Shown here: one piece after another, positions 1 through 8,910 of the stretch
Layout: each line of letters opens with the position of its first letter
How positions within the stretch are numbered: the first letter of the stretch is position 1
From: Lentimicrobiaceae bacterium
GTDB taxonomy: Bacteria > Bacteroidota > Bacteroidia > Bacteroidales > F082
DNA: 64,000 bases
Direction of reading: 5' to 3'
NCBI GenBank assembly: GCA_002708315.1
Contig: PANC01000019.1
Span: 1-64,000, forward strand
The notes under the pieces: model-generated
What the model was told of the DNA's origin: nothing
The model's input: the letters and a program-made list of their open reading frames with translations, nothing else
Database searches by the model: none
Position numbers and translations under genes: made by a program

Positions 1-172
1 CTTAATTAAAAATAAATTGCTTTTCATATAGGCTCACATACATTATGCGTAGCTGAATTAACTTGGAGGTTTAATAAGTATTGTTTGCTTAATTATGTAT
101 TTAAATAAACAATTCTCAAAGATAATTTATTTATATGTATTAATGGATTTATTTTTTAACCCATTTAGATTA

Positions 173-514
173 TTATTTTTCTTTTTTCAATAAGTATCTA
201 ATAACATTTTCGCTATTTGTTCCATAACCATAGCTATTTACAAATACCCATCCGTTTTTATACATAAGGTTTAATATTGAAATAATATTATTGGAACGTG
301 CAATGGTACCACTCTTATCACGTATTTCTTCAGTTTTAGGATTCAATTGACCATAGTCTATATGAACTTTTATTTTAAAATTTTTGGTATTACCTATAAT
401 TTCAACAAACTCTAAGTCTTGCTTTTTATTGATATTAACATCGCCCACGTATATTTGAGATAATCCTGAAAGTGAAAAAGCTAATAAGGTTATTAGAAGA
501 TATACATATTTCAT
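173..514 (-). CDS. Exported protein of unknown function, 113 aa
   Basis: I do not recognise a family. The protein begins with a classical signal peptide (MKYVYLLITLLAFSLSGLSQ) ending in a plausible signal peptidase I site around residue 20. The remaining ~93 residues are soluble, rich in Asn, Lys and Ile, and end in a basic tail (YLLKKEK), so it is probably a small periplasmic or secreted protein. It has its own ATG and no close upstream partner: 124 bases separate it from the PBP1A stop. I see no TAnnTTTG promoter directly upstream. The reading frame, the signal peptide and the lack of a better overlapping ORF support it as a real gene. Confidence 0.6.
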   Translation of the reverse strand: MKYVYLLITLLAFSLSGLSQIYVGDVNINKKQDLEFVEIIGNTKNFKIKVHIDYGQLNPKTEEIRDKSGTIARSNNIISILNLMYKNGWVFVNSYGYGTNSENVIRYLLKKEK

Positions 515-638
515 AATTCACATAATTTATGGTTTATAGTTATCATTAGTAATATTCTCCATGAAGATAAGTCATTATCTTAAACTATCAAGGAAACAAT
601 ATCGTTAATGAATGATTTGCTATCTATTATAAATAATC

Positions 639-2915
639 CTAGAATTCATCTTCGTGACTTTGGTCAAGAGAACTATTCTGTCTTTCACGATCATATTTTT
701 CACAGTCAAATTCAATCATTACATCCCTCAATGGTGTATCAAATTCTCCCTGACTAACACCAAGAGATGGATCTGAGTACACTTTTTTCATATAAATTGC
801 CCATATGGGTAGAGCCATATTAGCACCTTGACCTAGACCTATTGTTCTAAAATGAACACTTCGGTCTTCAGCTCCAACCCATACTCCGGTTGTAAGGTCT
901 GGGGTAATTCCCATAAACCATCCATCAGATTGGTTTTGAGTTGTTCCGGTTTTTCCTGCGATAGGATTATTAAACCCGTATCTATATCTCAATCTTATTC
1001 CTGTCCCACTTTCTACAACACCCTCCATGAGTTTAAGCATTTTATATGCTGTAACTTCATTCATTGCCTCTGTTTTATCAGGAACAAATCTTTCCAAAAG
1101 GTTACCATTCTTATCTTCAATTTTTGTAATGAAGGTTGGCACCACATAAACTCCTTTATTTGCAAAAGTGTTCATCGCACCTACCATTTCATATAATGAT
1201 AAATCTGGCGTACCTAAGGCAATTGAAGGAACAGCAGGTATATCAGACTGCACTCCCATTTTTCTTGCCATTTGTCGCACTGATTGAGGCGAAAACCTTC
1301 CAATTAGATACGCACTAATCCAGTTATTGGAATTAGCAAGAGCCCATTTTAAAGTAACCTCCTCTCCAACTCTATCATTTCCAGAATTTCTAGGTGACCA
1401 AAAAGTTCCATCAAAAAGCTCAACGCTATACTGTATATTAGATACCTTGTAGCATGGGGAATATTCTCCCTCTTGCATCGCCAAGGTATAAAGAAATGGT
1501 TTAAATGTTGACCCAACCTGACGTTTTCCTTGAACCACATGATCAAATTTGAAATATTGATAATCAATTCCACCCACCATGGCACGAACATAACCTGTTT
1601 TTGATTCCATTGATAGCAATCCCGCTTGCAGTATGTGTTTATAATATATTATAGAATCAATGGGAGACATTATAGTATCAATTGATCCTTCCCAGCTAAA
1701 TACCCTCATCTTTACAGGCATAATAAAACTGGCACGAATCGAATCTTCTGAAACATCTAAATTTTTTAACTTTCTATATCTCTCACTTCGTCTTATGGAC
1801 TGTTCAATTATTCGTTCAACAGATTCTTCTATCTCCTCCTCTTCAAAGTCAAATGGTGCATTTGTATACCCTTCCCAATGCCTGTAAAATGCAGGCTGTA
1901 AGTCTAGTTGCAAATGTTCTCTAACAGCTTCTTCTGCATACCTTTGCATCCTTGAATCAATTGTAGTATATATTTTTAATCCATCTTTGTATAAGTTATA
2001 GGGAGTGCCATCTGGTTTATAGTGATTTTTACACCATTCTTTTAATTCTCCTCTAAGATACTCTCGTAAATAAGTTGCCAACCCTTGATTATGATCTCTT
2101 AGGGTATATTTGGAAACTCCAAGTGGCAATTGACTAACAGAATCATAAACTTCTGATGTTATATAACCATACTTTTGCATTTGCCTTAAAACTAGATTTC
2201 GGCGACTAATCGAATTTTCAGGGTTTGAAATCGGACTGTACCTTGTTGGAGCATTAACAACACCAGCCATGAGAGCTGCCTGCTGAAGGTTAAGTGAATC
2301 TGGAGTGCAATCAAAAAAAGCTGTTGTTGCTGACTTAATACCGTAAGTGTTATGTCCATAGGTAACAGTATTAAGGTACATTGCTATTATCTCTTCTTTT
2401 GAATAATACCTTTCAAGCTTTAAGGCAGTTATCCATTCCTTAAATTTTCTGAGCACGAGCTGAGGTTTAGATAATCGCTGACCACGTGGAAAAAGATTTT
2501 TTGCCAATTGCTGAGTTAAGGTACTACCTCCACCTTTACTATTACCAGTGGCAACACCATAAAATACTCTCAAAAGAGCCTTCTCATCAATACCTGAGTG
2601 CTCTTCAAACCTTATATCTTCAATAGCTAAAACGGCATTAATTAAATTCGGAGATATTTCTCTGTAACTTATATTAGATCTATTTTCAATAAAATATGTT
2701 CCCAATAAGTGTCCATCTGAAGAATGTACTTCTGAAGCCAAATTACTCTTGGGGTTTTCAAGCTCCTCAAAGGTTGGCATTTTGCCATACCATTCACGAG
2801 CTATACCATAAAACAATAAGAACACTAACATCAGCAATGCTGCCCACAAAAACCAAAGTTTAAATATGTAGTTAAATATTTTCTTTTGGGGCACAGATGG
2901 TTCGTTGCTCTTCAT
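639..2915 (-). CDS. Penicillin-binding protein 1A, bifunctional transglycosylase/transpeptidase
   Basis: Class A PBP that polymerises lipid II and cross-links peptidoglycan on the outer face of the inner membrane. One transmembrane helix lies at about residues 16-40. The GT51 glycosyltransferase domain follows, with the motifs IEDIRFEEHSGID and GGGSTLTQQLAKNLF. The transpeptidase domain shows SxxK as GSTFKPF (about residue 455), SNN as ANSNNW, and KTG as AGKTGTTQ, so both activities look intact. At 758 aa it has the usual length for the phylum. It is the last gene of the ricT-gldH-PBP1A operon, 18 bases after gldH. The acidic C-terminal tail is unstructured. Confidence 0.95.
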   Translation of the reverse strand: MKSNEPSVPQKKIFNYIFKLWFLWAALLMLVFLLFYGIAREWYGKMPTFEELENPKSNLASEVHSSDGHLLGTYFIENRSNISYREISPNLINAVLAIEDIRFEEHSGIDEKALLRVFYGVATGNSKGGGSTLTQQLAKNLFPRGQRLSKPQLVLRKFKEWITALKLERYYSKEEIIAMYLNTVTYGHNTYGIKSATTAFFDCTPDSLNLQQAALMAGVVNAPTRYSPISNPENSISRRNLVLRQMQKYGYITSEVYDSVSQLPLGVSKYTLRDHNQGLATYLREYLRGELKEWCKNHYKPDGTPYNLYKDGLKIYTTIDSRMQRYAEEAVREHLQLDLQPAFYRHWEGYTNAPFDFEEEEIEESVERIIEQSIRRSERYRKLKNLDVSEDSIRASFIMPVKMRVFSWEGSIDTIMSPIDSIIYYKHILQAGLLSMESKTGYVRAMVGGIDYQYFKFDHVVQGKRQVGSTFKPFLYTLAMQEGEYSPCYKVSNIQYSVELFDGTFWSPRNSGNDRVGEEVTLKWALANSNNWISAYLIGRFSPQSVRQMARKMGVQSDIPAVPSIALGTPDLSLYEMVGAMNTFANKGVYVVPTFITKIEDKNGNLLERFVPDKTEAMNEVTAYKMLKLMEGVVESGTGIRLRYRYGFNNPIAGKTGTTQNQSDGWFMGITPDLTTGVWVGAEDRSVHFRTIGLGQGANMALPIWAIYMKKVYSDPSLGVSQGEFDTPLRDVMIEFDCEKYDRERQNSSLDQSHEDEF

Positions 2916-2933
2916 TTTGTAACCGTATATTTT

Positions 2934-3419
2934 TTAATTTGATGACTCATAAACAGATATCCCTAGGCTATTTATACCCTCAAGTGTATCAGTGCGCATT
3001 GCCTGCTGAAGAAGCAATCTGTATTCTCCACTTATTGGGAATCTCATGTTTTTATTAAGTAGGATGTTGTTTTCTTTGATACTACTCCATCCTGTGCCCA
3101 GCCATTTACCCTCAGGATTGGCAAGCATAAATTCCAATGTATCTCGTGTAAAATTACCATTGGGGAATTCTGTTATCAAAAAAACATAAAGGTTACTATA
3201 ACGATAATTAATTGTGTTTCTTATGGATATTTGAAAGTCGTAATTTTGCAAGGAGTCTTGCACATCAACTTTAAACTCTACAGCATTATTTTTATGCCAA
3301 CCCTCAGAAGGTATGTCAATGCTTTGATTTATTATGGTATTTTTTTGACAAGAAATAATAGTAATGCCTACTAGCAAAATTAATATTAGTTTTTTAATCA
3401 TCTTTTTTTGATTATTCAT
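2934..3419 (-). CDS. gldH: GldH-family lipoprotein (gliding/T9SS associated)
   Basis: About 161-residue lipoprotein with a signal sequence and lipobox IISC followed by a polar stretch. The mature part resembles the GldH family known from Flavobacterium gliding and found across T9SS-bearing Bacteroidota; motifs such as YRYSNLYVFL and the GKWLGTGWSS region are characteristic. It is probably anchored in an outer or inner membrane leaflet facing the periplasm. I start at the ATG at 3419; the track start at 3422 is a TTG one codon upstream, and a third option, MIKK, lies slightly downstream. It sits between ricT and PBP1A with short gaps. Presence of T9SS cargo elsewhere in the window fits this call. 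Confidence 0.85.
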   Translation of the reverse strand: MNNQKKMIKKLILILLVGITIISCQKNTIINQSIDIPSEGWHKNNAVEFKVDVQDSLQNYDFQISIRNTINYRYSNLYVFLITEFPNGNFTRDTLEFMLANPEGKWLGTGWSSIKENNILLNKNMRFPISGEYRLLLQQAMRTDTLEGINSLGISVYESSN

Positions 3420-3463
3420 CAATGATAAGGTTTCAGAAATTTTACCCAGAATTACTACCTCTC

Positions 3464-4573
3464 CTAAACATATCCAGATAAATCATCAGATGTTGAATCA
3501 TTAACGACCTCAACCTGAGTATTTTTATCGGCAAATTTCTCAAGTTCAACAGGTAACTTACCACTATTATTTTGTTCAATAATATACTTAACCTTATCTA
3601 TGGGTAACGACATCATATTTTGCGAATCACCTTCATAAGCATACCACATAGTTTTCTTAAGAACTTCATTCTTTATGAAATATGCCTTACCTTTTTTTGT
3701 TCTTAGGGGAATTGAACTATCAGGAAAGTCTTTCATTGTATCAACATAGTCATCAACCTCATAATTCAAACAACACTTGAGTTTACCACACAATCCTGCT
3801 AATTTCTGAGGGTTTGAGGATAGCTGTTGGGCCCTTGCAGATGTGGTTGAAACACTACTAAAACTGCTCATGTATGATGAACAACAAGTTTCACGTCCAC
3901 ATGAACCAATGCCACCAACCTTAGCAGCCTCTTGTCTGGCACCTATCTGTTTCATCTCAATCCTAACTCGAAAAGAATCTGCTAGCTTTCGAATTAATTC
4001 CCTGAAATCAACTCTATCATCAGCTGTGTAATAAAAAATAGCTTTGGTTTTATCACCCTGATACTCCACATCATTAATCTTCATATCCAAATGAAGATCC
4101 GAAGCTATTGTTCGTGACTTTAGCATTATTTTATCTTCCATGGAAATTACCTCAAACCATTTCTCAATGTCTGTGGATCGCGCGTGTCTAAAAACCTTTT
4201 TTAGATCTTTTGTATTAATATCAACATTTTTGCGCTTCATCTGAGCTTCAACAAGCTGACCAGCTAAAGTGACAATACCTATATCATGACCCGGTGATGC
4301 ATCAACTGCAACTACTTCCCCTTTTTTAAGGGCAATATCTGGTGAATGAGTATAAAAATCTTTTCTTCCATTTTTAAACCTAACTTCAACTACATAAATA
4401 TTACTTCCACTATTTCCATCAGTATAATTTGACAACCAATCAGTAGAGCTCAATTTACAACAGCTTGACTGGTTTATCGATAAATCATCAGGACTAGTTC
4501 CTTTCATGGCACAACATCCTCTGGAGTTCATTATACTATTCTGTATTATGGTAGGATCTATTATTTCTTCCAT
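3464..4573 (-). CDS. ricT: PSP1-domain protein, RicT/YaaT homologue
   Basis: 369 aa protein with a central PSP1 C-terminal domain. It contains the cysteine clusters seen in RicT-type proteins: GSCGRETCC near the middle and CGKLKCCLNYE further on, plus extra cysteines in the N-terminal region (RGCCAM, SSCCKL). In Bacillus, RicT works with RicA and RicF in an Fe-S-containing complex affecting RNA processing. The role in Bacteroidota is not established, so function here is inferred from family only. It is the first gene of an operon with gldH and PBP1A and has a TACCTTTG -7 element about 30 bases upstream of the ATG. Confidence 0.85.
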   Translation of the reverse strand: MEEIIDPTIIQNSIMNSRGCCAMKGTSPDDLSINQSSCCKLSSTDWLSNYTDGNSGSNIYVVEVRFKNGRKDFYTHSPDIALKKGEVVAVDASPGHDIGIVTLAGQLVEAQMKRKNVDINTKDLKKVFRHARSTDIEKWFEVISMEDKIMLKSRTIASDLHLDMKINDVEYQGDKTKAIFYYTADDRVDFRELIRKLADSFRVRIEMKQIGARQEAAKVGGIGSCGRETCCSSYMSSFSSVSTTSARAQQLSSNPQKLAGLCGKLKCCLNYEVDDYVDTMKDFPDSSIPLRTKKGKAYFIKNEVLKKTMWYAYEGDSQNMMSLPIDKVKYIIEQNNSGKLPVELEKFADKNTQVEVVNDSTSDDLSGYV

Positions 4574-4606
4574 TTTGCTTACACCCCTTTCTTCTTAATC
4601 AGTATA

Positions 4607-4614
4607 CAAAGGTA
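4607..4614 (-). promoter_or_regulatory. Bacteroidota -7 promoter element for ricT operon
   Basis: TACCTTTG on the minus strand matches TAnnTTTG exactly. Transcription would start near 4603, about 30 bases before the ricT ATG. No convincing -33 TTTG at 19-21 bases spacing. Confidence 0.5.
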
Positions 4615-4670
4615 ATTATATTAACAAAATACCCGATAATTTACAAAATCATAATTAATATCGCCATTAT

Positions 4671-5300
4671 TTAAAATTCAAATACTGATCTTAATATCAA
4701 GAAAACACCGAATATCGATATGGCAATTCCAGCTATTTTATTTACTAGTATGAGAAATTTATTAGTAACTATTTCCTTGAACTTGCTAGCAGCAAAAGTC
4801 TTTATAATATCCGTAACCAGTACAACTGATAATGTGCCTGAAAAAAATAAGATTAGCTTTGTGTTATCAGCATTATATTGGGCTGTAACGCCCACTATAA
4901 TACTTATCCAAAATATCCATACAAATGGATTTACTGCATTCAGTAAGAACCCTTTGCCAATATATATCAATGGATGTGGTAACTTAGGATTTTCATTATT
5001 TTCAACACTATTCAAAGATGCTTTTTTAATATAAGTAACCACCCCAAAAACTATTAATATAGCTCCACCAATAATACCTATAGTTTTAAAATTTTCAACA
5101 TTACTCATAATGGTAGAAGTACCAAATAATGACAACCCAACAACTACTAAGTCATTTAGAAATATCCCAAAAGCAAGAAGCACACCAGAAAGCAGTCCTC
5201 TGTACAAACCTGTTTGTATTAGCGCAAAAAATGCAGGACCAAAACCAAACAAAAATGCAAGAGAAAATCCAAGAATAGTACCCTCCATAAAAACTCCCAT
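4671..5300 (-). CDS. LysE-family exporter
   Basis: 209 aa integral membrane protein with about six hydrophobic helices. The N-terminal sequence FMEGTILGFSLAFLFGFGPAF and the glycine-rich first helix are typical of the LysE/RhtB amino-acid exporter superfamily in this phylum. Substrate is not predictable; members export amino acids or related metabolites. It lies 18 bases after the GH3-family gene on the same strand and is likely the last gene of that transcript. The start could be at 5300 or at the Met four codons later (5288). Confidence 0.8.
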   Translation of the reverse strand: MGVFMEGTILGFSLAFLFGFGPAFFALIQTGLYRGLLSGVLLAFGIFLNDLVVVGLSLFGTSTIMSNVENFKTIGIIGGAILIVFGVVTYIKKASLNSVENNENPKLPHPLIYIGKGFLLNAVNPFVWIFWISIIVGVTAQYNADNTKLILFFSGTLSVVLVTDIIKTFAASKFKEIVTNKFLILVNKIAGIAISIFGVFLILRSVFEF

Positions 5301-5318
5301 AATACGGCAATTTTATTA

Positions 5319-6863
5319 TCAGCTTATTAAACTATGCTTCTTTAGATAGGATTGCCATTCTTCAATCCTAGAATTCTTTAAAACTCGGGGAAACTTATTT
5401 GCACTTCCTTCCTTGCCAGTTTCTTTCATATAGTTATAAAATGACTGAGAAGGCAAAACAGTTACACATACATCTTTTATTGCTTCCATCCTTTCTACAC
5501 GATAATCATCATTTAAATTCTTAAGATGGTTATCAATTATTTTGGCTGCTTTATCACCATCAAGCAAATCATCAGTTCCAATATACCATTGATGTGCAAA
5601 CAATGAGCCGTGGCTTACACCAGCAACTGTAAACTCTTTTATCTCTATGTCAAGTTCTTCTTGAAGTAATTCCATTGCACGATTCATATTTTCTTGTGAA
5701 AGATGTTCACCGCAAATACTAATAAAATGCTTTGTTCGTCCAGTTATTATAATTTCACTCTTTTGCTTATCAACAAACTTTATTGTATCTCCAAGCAGGT
5801 ATCTCCATGCTCCAGCATTAGTAGACATTAGCAATGCATAGTCAATTCCCTCTTCTACTTCTCCTATGGTTATGGCTTTAGAATTATCAAGTAAATTGCC
5901 TTCATCGTCAAAATTTTCATTATTGAATGGTACAAATTCATAATAGATACCATTATCAAGAACCATTTCCATTCCCTTAATATCCTTTCCATTTTGGAAT
6001 GCGACATATCCCTCCGATGCCAAATAAGATTCACTATACATCATTGGCTTTGAGAAAAGTTTTTCAAAACTCTTCAAATATGGCTTAAATGAGACTCCGC
6101 TATGAACATAAACCGATAAATTTGGCCACATGTCATGAATGGTATCTAAATTGTATTCTTCAATAATCTTTTCTATTAGAATTTGAACCCATGCAGGGAC
6201 TCCCACAATAATTCCAATATCCCAATTTGGTGCCTTGCGAACCATCTCATTCAACTTAGTTGCCCAATCATGAGTTTTTGATATTCGTCTTCCAGGCCTA
6301 TAAAAATGTTGAAACCAAAAAGGGATATTACCAGCAGTAATACCTGAGAGATCTCCTTCATAGTATGTACCATTATATTGAAGATGTGTGCTACCTCCAA
6401 TCATAAGGATACCTTTTTCATAAAAATCTAAGGGAAAATCAAATTTAGTTGTAGAAATGAGTTGGCGTAAAGTAACCTGCTTAATCCCCTTTAACATGTC
6501 ATTGGTAATGGGAATATATTTACTTGACGCCTCTGAAGTTCCTGAGCTTAAAGCAAAGTATCTTACCTTTCCAGGCCATGCAACATAAGACTCTCCATTT
6601 AATGCCCTATACCACCACCTTTTATACATTGATTGGTAGTCATGCATTGGCACTGACTCTGCAAACTCTTCAGTAATATTCTTGGATTGGAGCAATTTTG
6701 AAAATCCGTAATGCTCTCCTATTGCTGTAAACTGTGACTTCCTGATTAGCTTGGTAAGTTGACGTTTTTGGGCAGTAACGGGATTTTGTTTCCTCCTCTG
6801 CTTTTCAACCGGCAAATTCCGTAACTCAAATGCTTTTTTTATTATACTTCCCAATATCGGCAT
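5319..6863 (-). CDS. GH3-family (auxin-responsive promoter family) adenylating enzyme
   Basis: About 514 aa member of the GH3 family, an ANL-like adenylate-forming enzyme group best known from plant acyl-amino acid conjugation. The ATP-binding loop SSGTSEASSKYIP (TGTTSG-like) and the conserved AWRYLLGDTIKF and ITGRTKHFIS segments are visible. Bacterial substrates are unknown, so the reaction is inferred: acyl adenylation and transfer to an amine. Start placed at ATG 6863, not the GTG two codons upstream. It follows the SUF operon but has its own -7 element, so it is probably transcribed with the LysE exporter as a separate unit, which could pair synthesis with export of a conjugate. Confidence 0.8.
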   Translation of the reverse strand: MPILGSIIKKAFELRNLPVEKQRRKQNPVTAQKRQLTKLIRKSQFTAIGEHYGFSKLLQSKNITEEFAESVPMHDYQSMYKRWWYRALNGESYVAWPGKVRYFALSSGTSEASSKYIPITNDMLKGIKQVTLRQLISTTKFDFPLDFYEKGILMIGGSTHLQYNGTYYEGDLSGITAGNIPFWFQHFYRPGRRISKTHDWATKLNEMVRKAPNWDIGIIVGVPAWVQILIEKIIEEYNLDTIHDMWPNLSVYVHSGVSFKPYLKSFEKLFSKPMMYSESYLASEGYVAFQNGKDIKGMEMVLDNGIYYEFVPFNNENFDDEGNLLDNSKAITIGEVEEGIDYALLMSTNAGAWRYLLGDTIKFVDKQKSEIIITGRTKHFISICGEHLSQENMNRAMELLQEELDIEIKEFTVAGVSHGSLFAHQWYIGTDDLLDGDKAAKIIDNHLKNLNDDYRVERMEAIKDVCVTVLPSQSFYNYMKETGKEGSANKFPRVLKNSRIEEWQSYLKKHSLIS

Positions 6864-6885
6864 ATTCACAAGTTTAAGAAGTAGG

Positions 6886-6893
6886 CAAATTTA
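6886..6893 (-). promoter_or_regulatory. -7 promoter element for GH3-family gene
   Basis: TAAATTTG on the minus strand matches TAnnTTTG. It lies in the short gap after the DUF59 gene and would give a leader of about 14-20 bases before ATG 6863. Confidence 0.45.
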
Positions 6894-6904
6894 TTAAAAT
6901 TTAG

Positions 6905-7225
6905 CTATAAAAGGCCTAACTCCAGTTTAGCCTCCTCAGTAATCATATCTTGATCCCACGGAGGTTCAAAAGTAATTTCTACATCAGATTCTGCTACACC
7001 ATTCAGATAACTAACCTCCTCCTTTACCTGAGCTGGCATTGATTCAGCAACAGGACAATTGGGAGAAGTCAATGTCATTAGAACTTTGACGTGACCTGTT
7101 TCAGAAATATTTATTTCGTAAATCAGCCCTAAGTCATATATGTTTACAGGGATTTCAGGGTCAAATATATTTTTTAGAACTCCTATTATTCTCTCTTCAA
7201 GTTCTCGTATTTCTTCTTTTGTCAT
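6905..7225 (-). CDS. DUF59/MIP18-family SUF-associated Fe-S assembly protein
   Basis: 106 aa DUF59 (FeS_assembly_P) protein. It shows the hallmark FDPEIPVNIYDLGLIYEI and the TSPNCPVAESMP segment with the conserved cysteine. Family members (SufT, MIP18/CIA2) help mature Fe-S proteins. It is the sixth gene of the suf operon, 29 bases after sufE, which supports a role in cluster trafficking or carrier function rather than scaffold chemistry. It could be named SufT-like, but it lacks the long N-terminal extension of actinobacterial SufT. Confidence 0.9.
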   Translation of the reverse strand: MTKEEIRELEERIIGVLKNIFDPEIPVNIYDLGLIYEINISETGHVKVLMTLTSPNCPVAESMPAQVKEEVSYLNGVAESDVEITFEPPWDQDMITEEAKLELGLL

Positions 7226-7254
7226 AATAAAAAAACTTTGGTGACTTTCAATAA

Positions 7255-7680
7255 TTATTTTTCTGCCCTCAAATACAGGGCTTTTGCATACAATTTCATT
7301 TGTTTTACCATTGAAACTAATCCGTTTGCTCTTGTTGGCGAAAGATGAGTACTCAACCCTATGTCATCAATAAAGGTAAAATCAGAGCTATATATTTCAG
7401 AAGGATTTGCATCTGACATAACCCTAATTAGTAGTGATATTATTCCCTTGGTAATAACAGCATCACTATCAGCAGTATATACAACATTATCATTCACATA
7501 ATCCGCATGTAACCAAACTCTAGACTGACATCCCGAAATTAAATGAGATTCATCTTTATACTTCTCATCAATTATTGGAAGTTCCTTTCCCAATTCAATC
7601 AGATGAGCATATTTGTCCATCCAATCATCAAAAATTGCAAATTCTTCAACAATGGCCTCAGATTTTTCTTTTATTGTCAT
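7255..7680 (-). CDS. sufE: SufE cysteine desulfurase-activating protein
   Basis: 141 aa. SufE accepts persulfide sulfur from SufS and passes it to the SufBCD scaffold in the cytoplasm. The acceptor cysteine is in HLISGCQSRVW, the conserved SufE loop. Length is normal for the family. It lies 9 bases after sufS in the suf operon. Confidence 0.95.
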   Translation of the reverse strand: MTIKEKSEAIVEEFAIFDDWMDKYAHLIELGKELPIIDEKYKDESHLISGCQSRVWLHADYVNDNVVYTADSDAVITKGIISLLIRVMSDANPSEIYSSDFTFIDDIGLSTHLSPTRANGLVSMVKQMKLYAKALYLRAEK

Positions 7681-7689
7681 TTATTACTT

Positions 7690-8907
7690 TTATGTTAACA
7701 TATCAATTGCCTTCATCAATGCATCAGCAAATAAATCTATTTCTTCTTTGGTATTGTATAATGCCATAGAAACCCTTAATGTACCTGGCAATTCCAGAGC
7801 CTCCATGAGGGGTTGTGCACAATGATTACCAGTTCTTATTGCTATGCCCATTTGATCAAGCAAAATGCCTATGTCATAAGGATGCAGCCCCTCAATATTC
7901 AATGAAATAACAGGTATTTTTGATTTTGCATTACCAATTATCATGACACCTTTTATATTTTCAAATTTTTTTGTGGCATACTGAAGTAAATCATCCTCAT
8001 ATTTAAAAATATTATCCAAACCAATATCTTGTATATACCTCAATGATCTTTCCAATCCAAGTGCTCCAGCCACATTGGGTGTTCCCGCCTCAAATTTATA
8101 AGGTAATTCATTAAAAGTTGTAGATTTAAAATTTACTGAACTTATCATCTCTCCACCATACTGATATGGACTTAGCCTGTTTAGCCATTCTTCTTTTCCA
8201 TACAAAACTCCTATTCCCATGGGACCATAAGCCTTATGCCCAGAAAAGCAATAAAAATCACAATCTATTTCTGAAACATCAACATTAGCATGTGCAATTG
8301 CCTGGGCGCCATCCACAAATACAGGAACCCCATTATTGTGAGCAATCTCAGAAATTTTTTTCACTGGGTTTATTGTACCTAATACATTTGAGATATGAGT
8401 TATAGATATTAATTTTGTTTTGGAGTTAATCATAGCTAACAGTTCAGAAAGATCAATTGTTCCATCCTTCAAAACAGACAAAAATCTTAATGTTGCCTTA
8501 TTCTTTTTGCATAGTTGTTGCCACGGCACAAAATTTGAATGATGCTCCATAACTGTTATGATAATCTCATCTCCCTCAGTTATAATATCACTAAATCCAG
8601 ATGCCACTAAATTAACAGATTCTGTTGTGCCTTTGGTAAATATTATTTCTCTATAGCTGGCAGCATTAATAAAGTTAGCAATAAATTTTCGTGAATTTTC
8701 GAACAAATCAGTAGCAATATGACTGAGGTTATATGAAGCACGATGAACATTACTATTTTCAGTCATATAATAGTTTGATATCCTATCAATTACCTGCATT
8801 GGTTTGTGAGTAGTGGCACCATTATCCAAATAAACTAATTGTTTACCGTTTACCTTAGTGGATAAAACTGGAAAATCATTTCTTATACTATTTATTTTAA
8901 ACCCCAT
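7690..8907 (-). CDS. sufS: SufS cysteine desulfurase
   Basis: 405 aa class II PLP-dependent cysteine desulfurase. The PLP lysine is in FSGHKAYGPMGIGVLYG, and the catalytic cysteine loop is RTGNHCAQPLM near the C terminus. It removes sulfur from cysteine as persulfide and hands it to SufE. It sits three bases after sufD and nine before sufE, so translation is probably coupled. Confidence 0.97.
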   Translation of the reverse strand: MGFKINSIRNDFPVLSTKVNGKQLVYLDNGATTHKPMQVIDRISNYYMTENSNVHRASYNLSHIATDLFENSRKFIANFINAASYREIIFTKGTTESVNLVASGFSDIITEGDEIIITVMEHHSNFVPWQQLCKKNKATLRFLSVLKDGTIDLSELLAMINSKTKLISITHISNVLGTINPVKKISEIAHNNGVPVFVDGAQAIAHANVDVSEIDCDFYCFSGHKAYGPMGIGVLYGKEEWLNRLSPYQYGGEMISSVNFKSTTFNELPYKFEAGTPNVAGALGLERSLRYIQDIGLDNIFKYEDDLLQYATKKFENIKGVMIIGNAKSKIPVISLNIEGLHPYDIGILLDQMGIAIRTGNHCAQPLMEALELPGTLRVSMALYNTKEEIDLFADALMKAIDMLT

Positions 8908-8910
8908 TAC

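Noticed and set aside
1-172. Window start, 172 bases without a gene
   Set aside because: AT-rich, no ORF, RNA-like fold or repeat that I can support.
852-1196. 114 aa Cys/Ser-rich plus-strand ORF
   Set aside because: Antisense to the PBP1A transpeptidase domain; a compositional shadow.
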